A stretch of 64,000 nt of DNA, taken from positions 1 to 64,000 of the forward strand of contig JAGQDJ010000208.1 in the NCBI GenBank assembly GCA_022885665.1, written 5' to 3'. Below, in pieces: positions 36,141 to 47,365 of the stretch (position 1 is the first letter of the stretch; the number at the start of each line of letters is the position of its first letter). A program made the translations under genes and the position numbers. The notes below the pieces were generated by a model. The model did not search any database. It was not told where the DNA came from and saw nothing but the letters and a program-made list of their open reading frames with translations. This DNA comes from Triops longicaudatus (lineage: Eukaryota; Arthropoda; Branchiopoda; Notostraca; Triopsidae).

Positions 36141-38520
36141 GGTGTAAGGAGCCCAATTTGAAAGTGTTTCTCCAAAGACGTATGCCCAGCAAAATAATTT
36201 TTTCAATTGATAGTCTTATTGTACGATGTGTCTTTCAGGCCAGCTAGTTTAATATTCCCATGAAGAATTACTCGAAACAAAATCCGGGCTATTTTGATAT
36301 TTTCTCTGGAACTAGCAACGGAGGTCAGAATTATAGTTTCACTTCGTGACTAGCTTCTCCAAAGATACTGCCATTTTTTCATTTGTTTCATAATGCTTTC
36401 AACGTTTATATCCTACATTGTCAGTCACGTCAGCTTGTGTGATGCTGATTACAAATGTATTAACAAATCTGTAAGAACAGCTTCGCGATTAAATTAGTGT
36501 CAGCTCGCCAACTAAGTCAAAGGGGGTAAAAAACATAAGGAGAGCGTACTTTTCCGTTCCGATTGAAATAAAGTCACTTTTATTAAGAAGTATATCGTAA
36601 ATTCTCTTTCAATCGCAAACAGAATTTTATATTTCATCACGAATCGTCGGCGTAGGCTGAAACACCTGTTAGTCGAATACAGCGTAAGTCGGAGCTGCGC
36701 TACTTAGGTCTTCGAGCTTTCAAAGGTATATGTTTCAAGCCAGGAGTTTTGATTGTGACAGGTTTCATGCTTGAATATGCATCTGTCCCACTTTACTGGG
36801 CGTTTGCCAACAGGCTTTATTGAAATAAAAGCAAAATTTTTCCAATATCATGGCAGGTTTGGAAAAACAGTCTCATTTGAAAACAAAGCAAGCCTATGTT
36901 AACGTAATCGCCTACATTAAAAAAAATATTTTAACAAAACTCCAAATCATTAACAGACTTTGACTCGTAAACAACGTACTTATTTTATAGGTGAAAAATG
37001 AACCAATTTAATTGCATCAAAGAAAAATGTTACACATACGGATTTCAGATTAGTTTCTCTTTCAGTAATAAAGAACCTGCTCAATTTTTAGTAATAACAG
37101 TACATTATTAACTACACTATTCGAAAGCGACGTGCGAAGTATGTTTACGAACTCCCATTCGAAAAACGGGAACTTGAGCAAATGCCCACTGCTACCGCGT
37201 TTCGAACTATCGAAGCTTTATACAACTCCCATTATAGGGGCCCGGTTGTCCAAAAAATAGCTCACATAGAAGTAAACAAGAAAGGTAAGGGTAAGAAAAA
37301 TAAGGTATTTATTCCCAGAACGCGCTCTAAACGCAATTTGGGCCTTATTCATCATATTCATCATGGGTTAGGTTGTGTGATAAAGAAAGTGAGACGAAGT
37401 CTGTTATTTTCATAATTTGATGAATTTTTTTTTAATTTAGTTATATTTTCTTTAAATATGTTTTGGAGCTTTTTTAAAGGTTTGCTCGGGTATGCAAGTT
37501 TTGACCGAAACGAACACCACAGTTCGCAGCAAAGCGCCGTTTTATCTTCGAATTCCTCGAGTCCAATACTTTTTCTACCTCTTTTCTTTTCTCAGTCAGC
37601 TTTTTAAGAAAGCTCGACAGCATTACTGCCTACAGTTTGCTGACGTGAACAAATCTTTTTCATTGACAAAGAAATTCGAGAACCTAAGAGGTCTTTCTTG
37701 TACACGTGCAGTACATGTTGCCGAAATAAATGAATGTTTTGGATTGTCAAGGGACGATTTTTCTGTATAGCCCACCCGGATTGACGGTGACGGTGTACTG
37801 TATTTCTGTTCCAGTTTTCCCTTGGTATTTCTTAACACCAGTAGCGTGCGCAGCTGGGTTCACTCGACCTAATGCTCTCTCCCTCGCTCTCACTCCGTTT
37901 TTCTCTCATTCTAATCGTTCTCTCAGTCACCGCAAACCCACGGCAGTAGGAAGTATTAATTTGCACCCAAGAAAGGTTCGAGGAATGAAAAGAACCTGTT
38001 TGTGAAACACAATTAGCACCAGCATCAGCTGACGTTGCTTTGACGTTTAAACTTACAAGATTAATTGTTTGTGTTTTGACCGGCAAGGACTACTTGCCTT
38101 GTAAGTGTTGAGCAACTGGAACCACAACAAAGGACTGTCCGAGTTTTTGGTGATTTTGCTTGATGGTTCAATTGAAAGATAGTGGTGAAAATAAGCTTCG
38201 GAGGGGACATGATTGGGTGCGGTTTTGTGCTCTGAGTCCAGGAAATTTATATCTGCCACTTACAGCATCCAGCCCCTTTCTTTCTATGCGTTTCGTTGCT
38301 GATTACAATCGCCGAATACGCTAGACTTGCAACAAAGAACTCTCTTGTGTTGCTTACTGGCGTCTAGCCGGAGCTAAAGACTTAGAGCGTGTAGGACGGT
38401 ATTTTTTCATTTAGCCCGCCAGAGTTATAAAGTCGTAAAGAAGCGGGTCGTTATCAGTAATTGAGTAAATCCTTTTTGGGCCTCTTTTGAATCGTTTCAA
38501 CGCTTTTCAGCCACTCGAAA

Positions 38521-38959
38521 ATGGAGCTGGATTCGTACAGCTTTGCTTCGCGGAAATATAGTCAGAGTCAACAAATACTGGATGAAGTTAGTGAGAATTC
38601 CATGGGGAATATGAGCCAGCGTTACAGCTCATTCGATGAGGTGGACATACCCATGGGGAATCCCAGCGGTGTGTTCGAAGACGAGGAAGACAATGCTGCC
38701 CCAAACCTCAACGGTACGACGGTTATGGCGTTACCACGCCAAACTTTGGTAACGCTGAGCGGGAACGGTGGCTCCAAATTCAGAGACAGAAAACAGGCCA
38801 CTATCCGGCAGCATTATTACCCTGAAGGAGGCTGGGGGTGGGTGATAGTTGTAACAGCGTCGCTGACAGTGTTCTTGGAGATAGGAGTACAATACGCTCT
38901 AGCGACGTATCTTCTTATTCGACCCTTGTCATCAGCTTCCTCCACCATAACGGCTGAGG
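38521..38959 (+). CDS. SLC16-like transporter, alternative first coding exon C
   Basis: Starts MELDSYSFASRKYSQSQQIL. The tail of about 100 residues is Ser/Gln-rich and then acidic (a DEEDN stretch). TM1 opens with HYYPEGGWGWVI, and the outer loop is short (LIRPLSSASSTITAEG) without an N-glycosylation site. The donor G|GTGAGA is in phase 1; joined to 41364 it reads EGSLAGLCLA. Predicted isoform about 709 residues. This is the first exon nearest the shared body (2.4 kb intron) and the one most like ordinary SLC16 genes in layout. Confidence 0.82.
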
Positions 38960-41363
38960 GTGAGATATAACCTCTTACTACATTTAATTTCTGGAACGTC
39001 CTCAACAAGCCCCATATCTTGTTTGTTCATGTGGAGACATTGTTACTGCCGCACTCCATTTTCCTCTGTTACAGAAAACTTCAGCGTTTTATGTCCGGTA
39101 AAGCAAAGGAAATGCAACACGGAATCTTCATTTGTGTTACGAAAAATAGAAATACTTTCGCTGCCAAAAATCTTCTACGGCTTCCCACTTACAACAAAGA
39201 AAAAAAAAGGTCGTTCAACTCACATTAGCCAAAACACCGAGTTTCCCAACACGGCGTTGGCCGAAATTTGGCGAAACTGAATGAAAGAAATATTAAAATT
39301 AGGTTAGCTACCTTACAAGGTTCTCCTTTATACGTGTAAATGAATATAGAAGAGGACTAAACTTTTCAAATTTGCATATTTAAAACGAAGTGTAGTCATT
39401 AAACACATAATTAGGAAACGCCTAAATGTAACTCACGCTTAGTTGGAACAGATCCGAAATTGCCGATTCAGCTTGTCGCGTCTCCAAGAACGTTCACTTG
39501 GGACTAGCGATTATCTCCACACAAGCAGTTTGCATAGGAATGATGGAAAATATTCCTATACGACTGTCCAAGCAAAGAAATATGATAATTTACAAGTTTG
39601 CATGTTCACCGTGGAGTAAATGAACTGGCACAGCCATATAGCTTACTAAGCTTCTGTGCTGATGGTCATTTCTTGCTGCCATTTCTATATAAGTTTTTGT
39701 CCACATAAACTTGATCCAAATCACGTGAACCGTGATTTTCATGGTATGATATTGCTTTAAATTCTCAAAGACTGACGTTTTTATAAGTGTTGTGCCAAGA
39801 ATTCCATATTATTCCATATTCCGTTATACATTGCATTGTAACCGGCGAAGGCTTTCACTTAAAAAATCACAGTAAAATCACGACCACAGTAAATTAAAAC
39901 TCGCATTTCAGTAAAATCTTGCTATAATGAAAATTTAAAGGGACGAGAAATTTGTGCTTTACGGACGAAGTTCGTGACGCTATATCGTCCTTCAATGCAA
40001 GCCTTTCGCCAGACAGACCTCTCGTCGATAGTACCCGATAGTTCGTTACTGCAAGTGTTCAGTACAGCGAAGTTTTAATTTAAGTATATGCAATACTAAA
40101 AATCTTTAAAATATTTGTTGTTGTTTAAATACAATCTAGTCTTTCGCCTATTGATGGTTCGTCTCAGTTCGTTGGGGATTTGGTAATTCTGGGCATTTTT
40201 TTAAAAATTAGTAGCCAAAATTTAAAATCTAAATGCACTGAAAGTAACAGTTCCACTTTATCAAGTTTGAATTTCACTTATAAATCATTTCATTAATTAA
40301 GTAGCTGATGTTATAGGACATTTATTCACAATAAAACTTATAATTTTTTTCAAAACATAAAATCCTACTGAACTTACATTTCTTAGCGAATTATCCTTGC
40401 CTACCGAACGTACTCGACTTGAAGTGTCTGAGTAGCTTTTTACCATTTACTTCGTGCTGATTTGACCGAGCGATGCCAGTTTCACCAGCCGCAAAACTTT
40501 ACAAAACTTTCGAAATTTCTTCGCGAATCATTCAAGGAAATCCCTAAGATTTCAGTCTGAAAAGACTTGAGTTTCACTGCAGTATTTTTTAGAAAAAACT
40601 TACATAACTAATCTGAAAGCTTAAAATTTGGGACGTACATCAAACGTGTGAGCACATATTAAACACAATATGGTGGAGCTTTGAGGCTTGATCCGCTTAC
40701 CAATATTGTTCAGACCTTACGTTACATTTAAAAAACAAGGTTCGACAGCGTCTAGTGCATTACAATACTATAATAAAGGACTGCCAATAAGTTCAGGCAA
40801 GTGATCTCAAGAACAGGAATAAATGGAAATAGAAAAACAGTATTAACATTAAAATTACCAACTTTTCTTGAAAGTCAAGATGAACGATGACCTTAACACT
40901 GTGTTAAACATGGAACATCTATCGCTCAGCATCAAGGGCAAGGGTTGTTTCATATGAACACCTAATTGCAAAAAAAATTGGCTTAAGCACAGAAGATTTC
41001 AGTGACAAAGCTTTTTAGCAGATTTTTTCAGTGCTAACCAAAATAAATCAGTCATAGCATCCAGTTGACTTTGATCCCAAGCAATGACGCAGAACTAGGC
41101 AGTCGTCTGGAAAGAGATTGTAATATTCTCTTTGTCCCCGTGTCTTCCGTGTATTCTATCGACTTCGGAGGCTGGCACGTTTTGGTCAGATTGGGAGCGA
41201 CATGAAGGGTGGGACGCGGGTGAGGGAGGAGGGGGAGCTGTAAAAGCCTAGGAAAAACTTTGTGTCGCCCGCTGTATTTTATGGGGATTGTGTTCACTTC
41301 GTCTATTTTTACGATTTACATAGAAAGCTCTCTACAATGCCTATATTCTTCGTGACTTTTTAG
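38960..41363. other. Intron between first exon C and the shared body
   Basis: AT-rich. A repeat-like stretch at 39,890-40,080 contains CAGTAAAATCTTGCTATAAT, similar to the ends of the elements near 43 kb. The 41,050-41,300 part is richer in GC, with no exon found. Confidence 0.45.
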
Positions 41364-44300
41364 GTAGTCTGGCCGGGTTGTGCCTTGCCACCAGTTTGCT
41401 CATTTCGCCCATTGCCGTTGCCATTTGTCGTCACAAATCTACCAGATTGACAGCCGTCTTAGCGGGATTGCTAACAGCACTTGGTCTTTTATTTACTTCG
41501 TTCGCTGCCGAGTTTCACCAACTCTTGCTCAGCTACGGAATCTTAGTCGGTAGTGTTATCAATTACCAGCTTCATTCTACCGGAATGACCAATAATTGTA
41601 TTGTCCGTCACAGGTGTTGGCGTGGGGCTGACGCGAGACGCTGCCACGTTAATGGTGGGCCAGTATTTTAAGAGGAAACGGGAAGCGGTAGAAATTGGAC
41701 TGGTAGCAGCTGCGGGGCTGGGTCTTTCTTTGATGTCCGTGGCCGTTCACACCCTCTTAGGGTAAACACAGGAAAAACTTTGAAGTCTTAAAATCGAATC
41801 ATTTGGGCTGTATTTGGTAGCATCCTGGGTTGGAGATTGGGTTTGCAAGCAATTACGGGCTTGTTAGTGATACCCTGCTTCCTGGGGTCTTGTTATCGTT
41901 CGGCTTCATTGTACCATCCGCAACGACGAGCTATCTTGCACTTGAAGAATCAGAGAAAAAAGGTGAGTCTGAAAACTAAGTTTTTACTTTCGTTCCAAAG
42001 CTCTTTACTGTTGGTCTATGTTTCACAGATAAAAGATAAAACGAAAATTGAGAGCCGTCCTCCCTATTTCGACTTTTCTTCCTTGAGATCCCGTACCGTG
42101 CGGATTACACTTCTTTCCGCTGGATTTGTGGCGGCAGGGTTATATACACCCGTCATCTATTTGGTGTGTGTCTGTGTGTGGCAAAAGTCGTCAAAGAAAT
42201 AGTCAGTTTTATATTTAGTTGTTATATATCCAAATAGGCACAAGAAGCCGGCAAAGAAGTTGGCAGAGATGCGGCTGTCTGGCTGCAGTTATATTTTGGT
42301 TTAGCGTGGATGGTGGGCACGTTAGCAGTGGGGTTGCTCGTAGTTGTCGATCCTGCCGATTGCAAAATTGCCAGACAGTACTTATGCCAGGTAATTGCCC
42401 TATAATTTTTAAAAAACATTATTCTTTTACCCACTTTTTATATGATGTGCTAAAATTGACGGCACGCAAGTCAGTGAATAACTGACTCACATTTTTAGTG
42501 TTTTGCGGCTTTTCTTTAACAAGCTCGCTGAATTTTGATTCAAACCCTTGCAGCTTGAGTTACACAGTAAACAAGGTTACGTCCAGAAAATCCATTATAC
42601 TAATCTCCACAAATATTCTGAGTGCCTTCGCGAGATCTGAGACACGCAGGAATAGGGTAGAAGAGGCCAATGCCGTCTGGGGCCGTTGGACTTGTTCATT
42701 GTTAATTGAATCAACTCACTCTGCGCCGCATTCTGTCCAGGCATTTTGCACCTGTCATTGTATTTTGAATTACTGTGAAGTTCTACAAAATCTGACCCGA
42801 AATTTTCTCCTATTCACGGAGATTTAAATCTGGCAGTTAGACTCCTAAGCTTGGTCCATATTTGTTGGAGTTCATGTGTTCTAGGTAACGAGGTTGGTAA
42901 TACGGTAGTAATCCTTAACTCCCTCTTTTCTTGTTCACTGATTATTTTGCATTATTAGATGGACAGTATTTACTGTAGAAAAAAAATGCGCTCTAAAGAA
43001 TATCGCTTATCGTAACGAATTATCGGCTAATGTGAACAAGATCATATGTTCCGGCAAAATCAAAGGCATTTCAGGCCAGTATGTACTATTATGAATTTCT
43101 ATTAGTATGAACAAGTTTCCCGTCCTCTTAAGTGCTCTTTATAGTGAAGTTGACTGTGAAAGCAAGGCTTTGTTTGGCACTGTTTTTCCTACTATGATTA
43201 AGTATTGATGAAACACCTTCAGAGGCGCGCTTACTTGCAGATCTTTTCGAAGTGCCAGTGTGCATTTATTTCGGAATTTGTTATTTTAATATTTGTTGCT
43301 TCTCTATAATTTCATTGTACAATAAGACCGCGCTATAACGAACATCGTCTATAGCACACACTCCCGTACCCAGGGGGTATAGGGTTTCCCTTCCCCCGTA
43401 TCAAAATCCTGAGTACGGCCCTAATAGTAGACGACCGACGATTCTGCACAAGGTGTACATGTCCCGGCAAAGCAAAGAGCATTTAGGCCAGTACTGACTA
43501 ATACGGACAATCGGTTCCAGCGAACCAATTCCAAGTCGATTATAACGAGGTGAAAGTTATAACGAGGTGTCCGTTATAAAGAAATTTTACTGTAAATGCT
43601 GTTCGGAAACTAGGGGTGATTTGCTTTGTCAATTTAACTTCTTAATGGGCGTCCTACACTTTCCGCCTACGATATACTACTAGCTTGCATTACCTGCAAC
43701 CTTCTTTCGAATGACTACGAATCCTATGATAATAGATAGTCATACGCAGTGTCGTCTTAATATTCGTTCAACTTCTGCGTTGCTAGCACCCTAGTTTCCT
43801 AATATAAATACATCCAGTTTTATCGAAACATGTCCGAATATGTTTTCTTCGTCAAAGCTTCCGAAGACAGCTGAGGCAGACGAGGAGAATCAACATGTGC
43901 TAACTAATGGAAAAAGTCTCCGTCCCTTACAAGAGTGTAAACATATCACTTGACAGGCCTAGGGCGATCCCTATCAAAGGGTAACCTATGTTAGCTGCGA
44001 CAATGGTTTCTGACCCCATAGCAGTTACAGTAGACCTTCAATCTTCTTTGTTTACAAAAGTTTGGGCAACTTTGCCTTTTGCCTGAAAAAAAAACGTATT
44101 CGAAAGGGGATAAATTTAGTGAGAAAATTAGAAAAGACTACATTTACATAGAAGTTAAACGACATAAATTGTGTGCATTATTTTGAAATCTGCACCAAGA
44201 ATAAAATAGCTTTTGCTTCAACAGATGTGAGAAAACAACTCTTGGCTATGGTTATAAACGCAAGCGGTTGCTCAGCAATTCTGTCGAAGGGTCTGTACAT

Positions 44301-45617
44301 GAAATGACGTATAAGTCAGTAAATTTTTTTTTTTCCTTCCACAAACCTACTTGTGTAACACAACTGTCAGATTTTAGTCCTATAATTCACAACTGTTGTA
44401 CTGTGCGCCACATAACAATGTTTCCATTTCCGCATATTGTGTCTTATTTTTTAGTAATGCTCTTTTTACTTTCTTTCCCTTTTTAGGCTGGAGGGTTAGT
44501 GTGTGGCTTATCCCTCCTTTCCCTACCTATTTCATTACCCAGCCCACACGACAAGCCGAATTATACTCTTCACATTTGGGCGTATGGAATTGGGCTTGGC
44601 ATGTATAACTACACCCTAAAAATGTTTGTGTACCAAACTGTCCGGGCTCGTAACTTTGCCCGAGTATGGGGTTTCGTTCAAGGAGTTCAAGGCTTGGCTG
44701 TAGCCGCGGGAATCCCGCTTTCCGGTAAATGAGTAGTAAAAATAGGTTAGGGTCGACAAAGCATTTGATCATTTTGATGTTTTTTTTTTCCGCTGATAGG
44801 TTACATAGCAATAAGTTACGGAATCTTCAGAGGATATTATCTGAGTTCCACATGCATTCTGTTTGGGGTCGCAACAATGTTCCTCATCGACTTGCGGAAG
44901 TGGAGATGGAGTCGTAAAAACAAGACTTGTCGGAACAAACCTAGTAATTCCGTTGTCGGCAACAATTCCGTGGCACAGGATGCTGCCTACACTGGCAATA
45001 TAACCGAAGACGCTGTGTCCCAACATTCCAGCCAAGTACCGGATAGACTACATGTTCTGCATAGAAAAGAAAAAATTGTCAAGTTCACTTACGTTAACGA
45101 CGTTTTGTTACTAGGCCCGAATTAGAAAAGACTCGTTCGCGGACGACGAACCCTATTCGCCACCACTGGCTATTTTGCAGCAGACATCAATATTTTTTGC
45201 TCAGTTGGGGAATATTCCTCCCGCCGAGTTAACATGTATCTCGGAAGAAGGTATTGCGGACATGGATATACCGGACCACGTATTAGAAGAGTTGGAATTC
45301 GCAGCTGATTGTATTACGTCTTGTGATAAAGTAAATACCAATGAAACTAAAGACATGTGTTTGATGCTAATTCTGATTAGGTTGAGAATTACCTTATGAT
45401 GAGTGAATACGAAAATAACCTCGTCAAACCGCGTGAAGTTCATGCGAGAAAGCAAAGAAAATGGTCTCTTTTTCACCAAAAAAGTTCTGCGCAAAATAAT
45501 GATCAAAGTCCAGTACGATCATCGCAAAATGGTAATGGTTTTCGCAACAGAGCAAGTATTTCACTGAAGCCTGTTGTTGATAATACTCCACCAAAAGAAG
45601 TGCAAGATACAGTATGA
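41364..45617 (+). CDS. SLC16-like transporter, shared exons 2-10 (TM2-TM12 and tail)
   Basis: Nine exons (41364-41549, 41614-41761, 41821-41962, 42029-42163, 42238-42390, 44487-44724, 44800-45035, 45115-45330, 45381-45617) with consistent phases give about 563 residues. The first exon continues TM1 isoforms with TM2 (GSLAGLCLATSLLISPIAVA). The second SLC16 signature is seen as MVGQYFKRKREAVEIGLVAA, followed by TM5-6 ending GWRLGL. A basic central loop precedes TM7 (VRITLLSAGFVAAGLYTPVI). TM8-12 follow, then a hydrophilic C-terminal tail of over 180 residues. The family carries monocarboxylates, amino acids, thyroid hormone or creatine across the plasma membrane. The arginine of TM8 that binds the carboxylate in lactate carriers seems absent (GLAWMVGTLAVGL), so this is probably an orphan-type member. 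Intron 6 (42391-44486) is long. The 45036-45114 intron, with donor GTACCG, is the least certain. Confidence 0.88.
42391..44486. other. Long SLC16 intron 6 with repeat copies
   Basis: 2.1 kb. Two diverged copies of one repeat lie at about 43,020-43,100 and 43,435-43,515 (shared words CCGGCAAA, CAAAG, GGCCAGTA). The stretch 43,315-43,592 looks like a decayed element whose ends share TACA-TAA and ATAACG words. A C/G-rich module lies at 43,360-43,430. Confidence 0.5.
43315..43592. mobile_element. Decayed Tc1/pogo-like MITE
   Basis: The left end TACAATAAGACCGCGCTATA and the right end, reverse-complemented TACAGTAAAATTTCTTTATA, agree at roughly two thirds of positions and both continue into a CG-ACA word. 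Three CGTTATAA or TTATAACG words near the right end add to the likeness with pogo-type repeats, which insert at TA. Non-coding and old. Confidence 0.4.
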
Positions 45618-47365
45618 AACATTACCTTCCTGTTAATTGTGTGCAATTATAATTTGACAGTGTTCCTGGAAAACACAACGCTGAAGGTATATTTCATAGA
45701 CGTAATACAAACTTGTTCCTAATACAACTCTTTTCATTTAACGAGATAAATGCTGTTACTGCTGTTACTGGAATCTACGTAACTGTAGAATTACATGGAA
45801 AGAGTATAAAATAGGTCCTTTTTACATCGAAACGATATGAACAGGAAAACTGAGCTTGTCTTAGAAAAAAGAAAAAAACTAAATTCTTCCAATGATATCC
45901 GATGAAAGGCAAAATTTGTCCGTTATAGCCAATCATTTGCATTGTTCAGTGTTTCGTTTCACTTGGAAATGCGGGCTTTGTAAACAAAAGCCTGCTGTCT
46001 GTTATGATCGTTATTCGCTAGGCCTTTAGCGAGATCCTATTGTAGAAAGATTTTCTTGAGAAACTTTTATCGCTTCAGGCACGCAAAGCTGTGGAAAACG
46101 GATTCTAATCTACCATCTAATTTGATATTCTCAAGTTACAAAAATTCTGTCGTTTTTTATTTGAGATAGACAATGTGTTCCCTGGCGCTGCACGGTAGCT
46201 ATACAACACGAGTACTTAAATTAAATACTTTTAAAAGTACGTTCGAATACTTTTCAGCCTATAATTAATACAAATGGTGAAGAAATGCACAAGTAAAATT
46301 AAACTGGAACGTATGGATATCGAAACGTTCATGCTACGGCAACCTTATATAAATAAACTTGACACAGCTTTATCACACGGTGATTTGATAGGGCACGTGT
46401 ACTGGTTTGAAGTGTGGTAGAATTCCAATTTTGTCAACCGATCGGGACCTATTGTCAAGTCGGATAGTTGACAAAATCATTTTCAGGTGTAGAGTGCACT
46501 ATAAATTGTTAAAAATATTCAAAGTGGAATAATAATAGAAAATCAATTCATTTTGTAACTTAATATTGTCCTCGGACCTCTAAAAAGAAAATTTCAACCT
46601 ACACGGGAGCTAAACGCTTTCACAATAAGCGGGTTTGAAACAAGTGTTTCCTTTAAAAACGATTGTGGGTCCTCATTTTTGTGTGTGTAATTTCTGTCTG
46701 GTTCAGAGATGGCAAATGTGTACGTGCAATTACTTCAAATTTGACAGAGAAAAACATCCAGTGTTTACGTCGTAGATATTCACTGCGTATTTACGAGGTT
46801 ATTGAGATAGAGAGACTCCCCCCCCCTCTAACACGTGCAACCCTCACATCACCGAACTTCAATCGTTCTCACACTTGTATGTAGCCTATACACTTGTTAA
46901 CTTTGGGAATGGAGAGCTCAATCCTGGACTGTTATGTGATTGAAGATTTACCGGTTTCTACAAATTATACGTGTATAGTGAATTCACTGTTTTCACGGGA
47001 TTGTACACGACGTTTCCCCACGTCTATTTAGCGAAGGAAACTGGGCTCTATCTTGGATGAACAAGGCTATGCTGATTATGGTTCGTGCGCCAAATTTTCG
47101 AACATTTTGTTTGTCTACTTGACTTCGTATTTGTTGTAAACATAAGTGTCATTTACCCATACTATAAACAACCTTTTAAGCTTGTTTACTTGTCAAAATG
47201 TCCCTTCTGCATAAACGGTGTAACATGAGAAGCTCCTATTGCTTACTTATTGCTCTTCGGACTCAGCGATTTGCGTCATTTTGAAGAATTCTGCTTGTCA
47301 TTCCTCTTCGGCTTGTAGTTTAAGAATACTGTTCTCCAGCAGTGGAGGCTCGTTACTGCGGTGAA
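45618..47365. other. Intergenic, SLC16 to vitellogenin-like gene
   Basis: AT-rich, 1.7 kb, with no coding or RNA gene recognised. The promoter of the vitellogenin-like gene should be in its right part; no TATA box was obvious. Confidence 0.45.

Larger units (their letters stand above)
31734..38520. other. Long intron between first exons B and C
   Basis: About 6.8 kb, AT-rich. Contains a 170-codon minus-strand frame (33167-33679), a small hAT-like element (34752-34986) and a second hAT-like end (about 36084-36140). A near-repeat of GCATATTTATAC words lies at 32850-32882. Otherwise nothing recognised. Confidence 0.5.

Noticed and set aside
37182..38005. Frames of 70-92 codons before SLC16 exon C
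   Set aside because: No family motif and overlap one another; fit 5' leader or intron better than a gene.
19211..38959. Three YYPEG exons as three separate transporter genes
   Set aside because: Only one set of downstream TM2-TM12 exons exists in the window, and each of the three donors is in the phase that fits it. Loss of all downstream exons from two duplicates while first exons stayed intact seems less likely, though not excluded.
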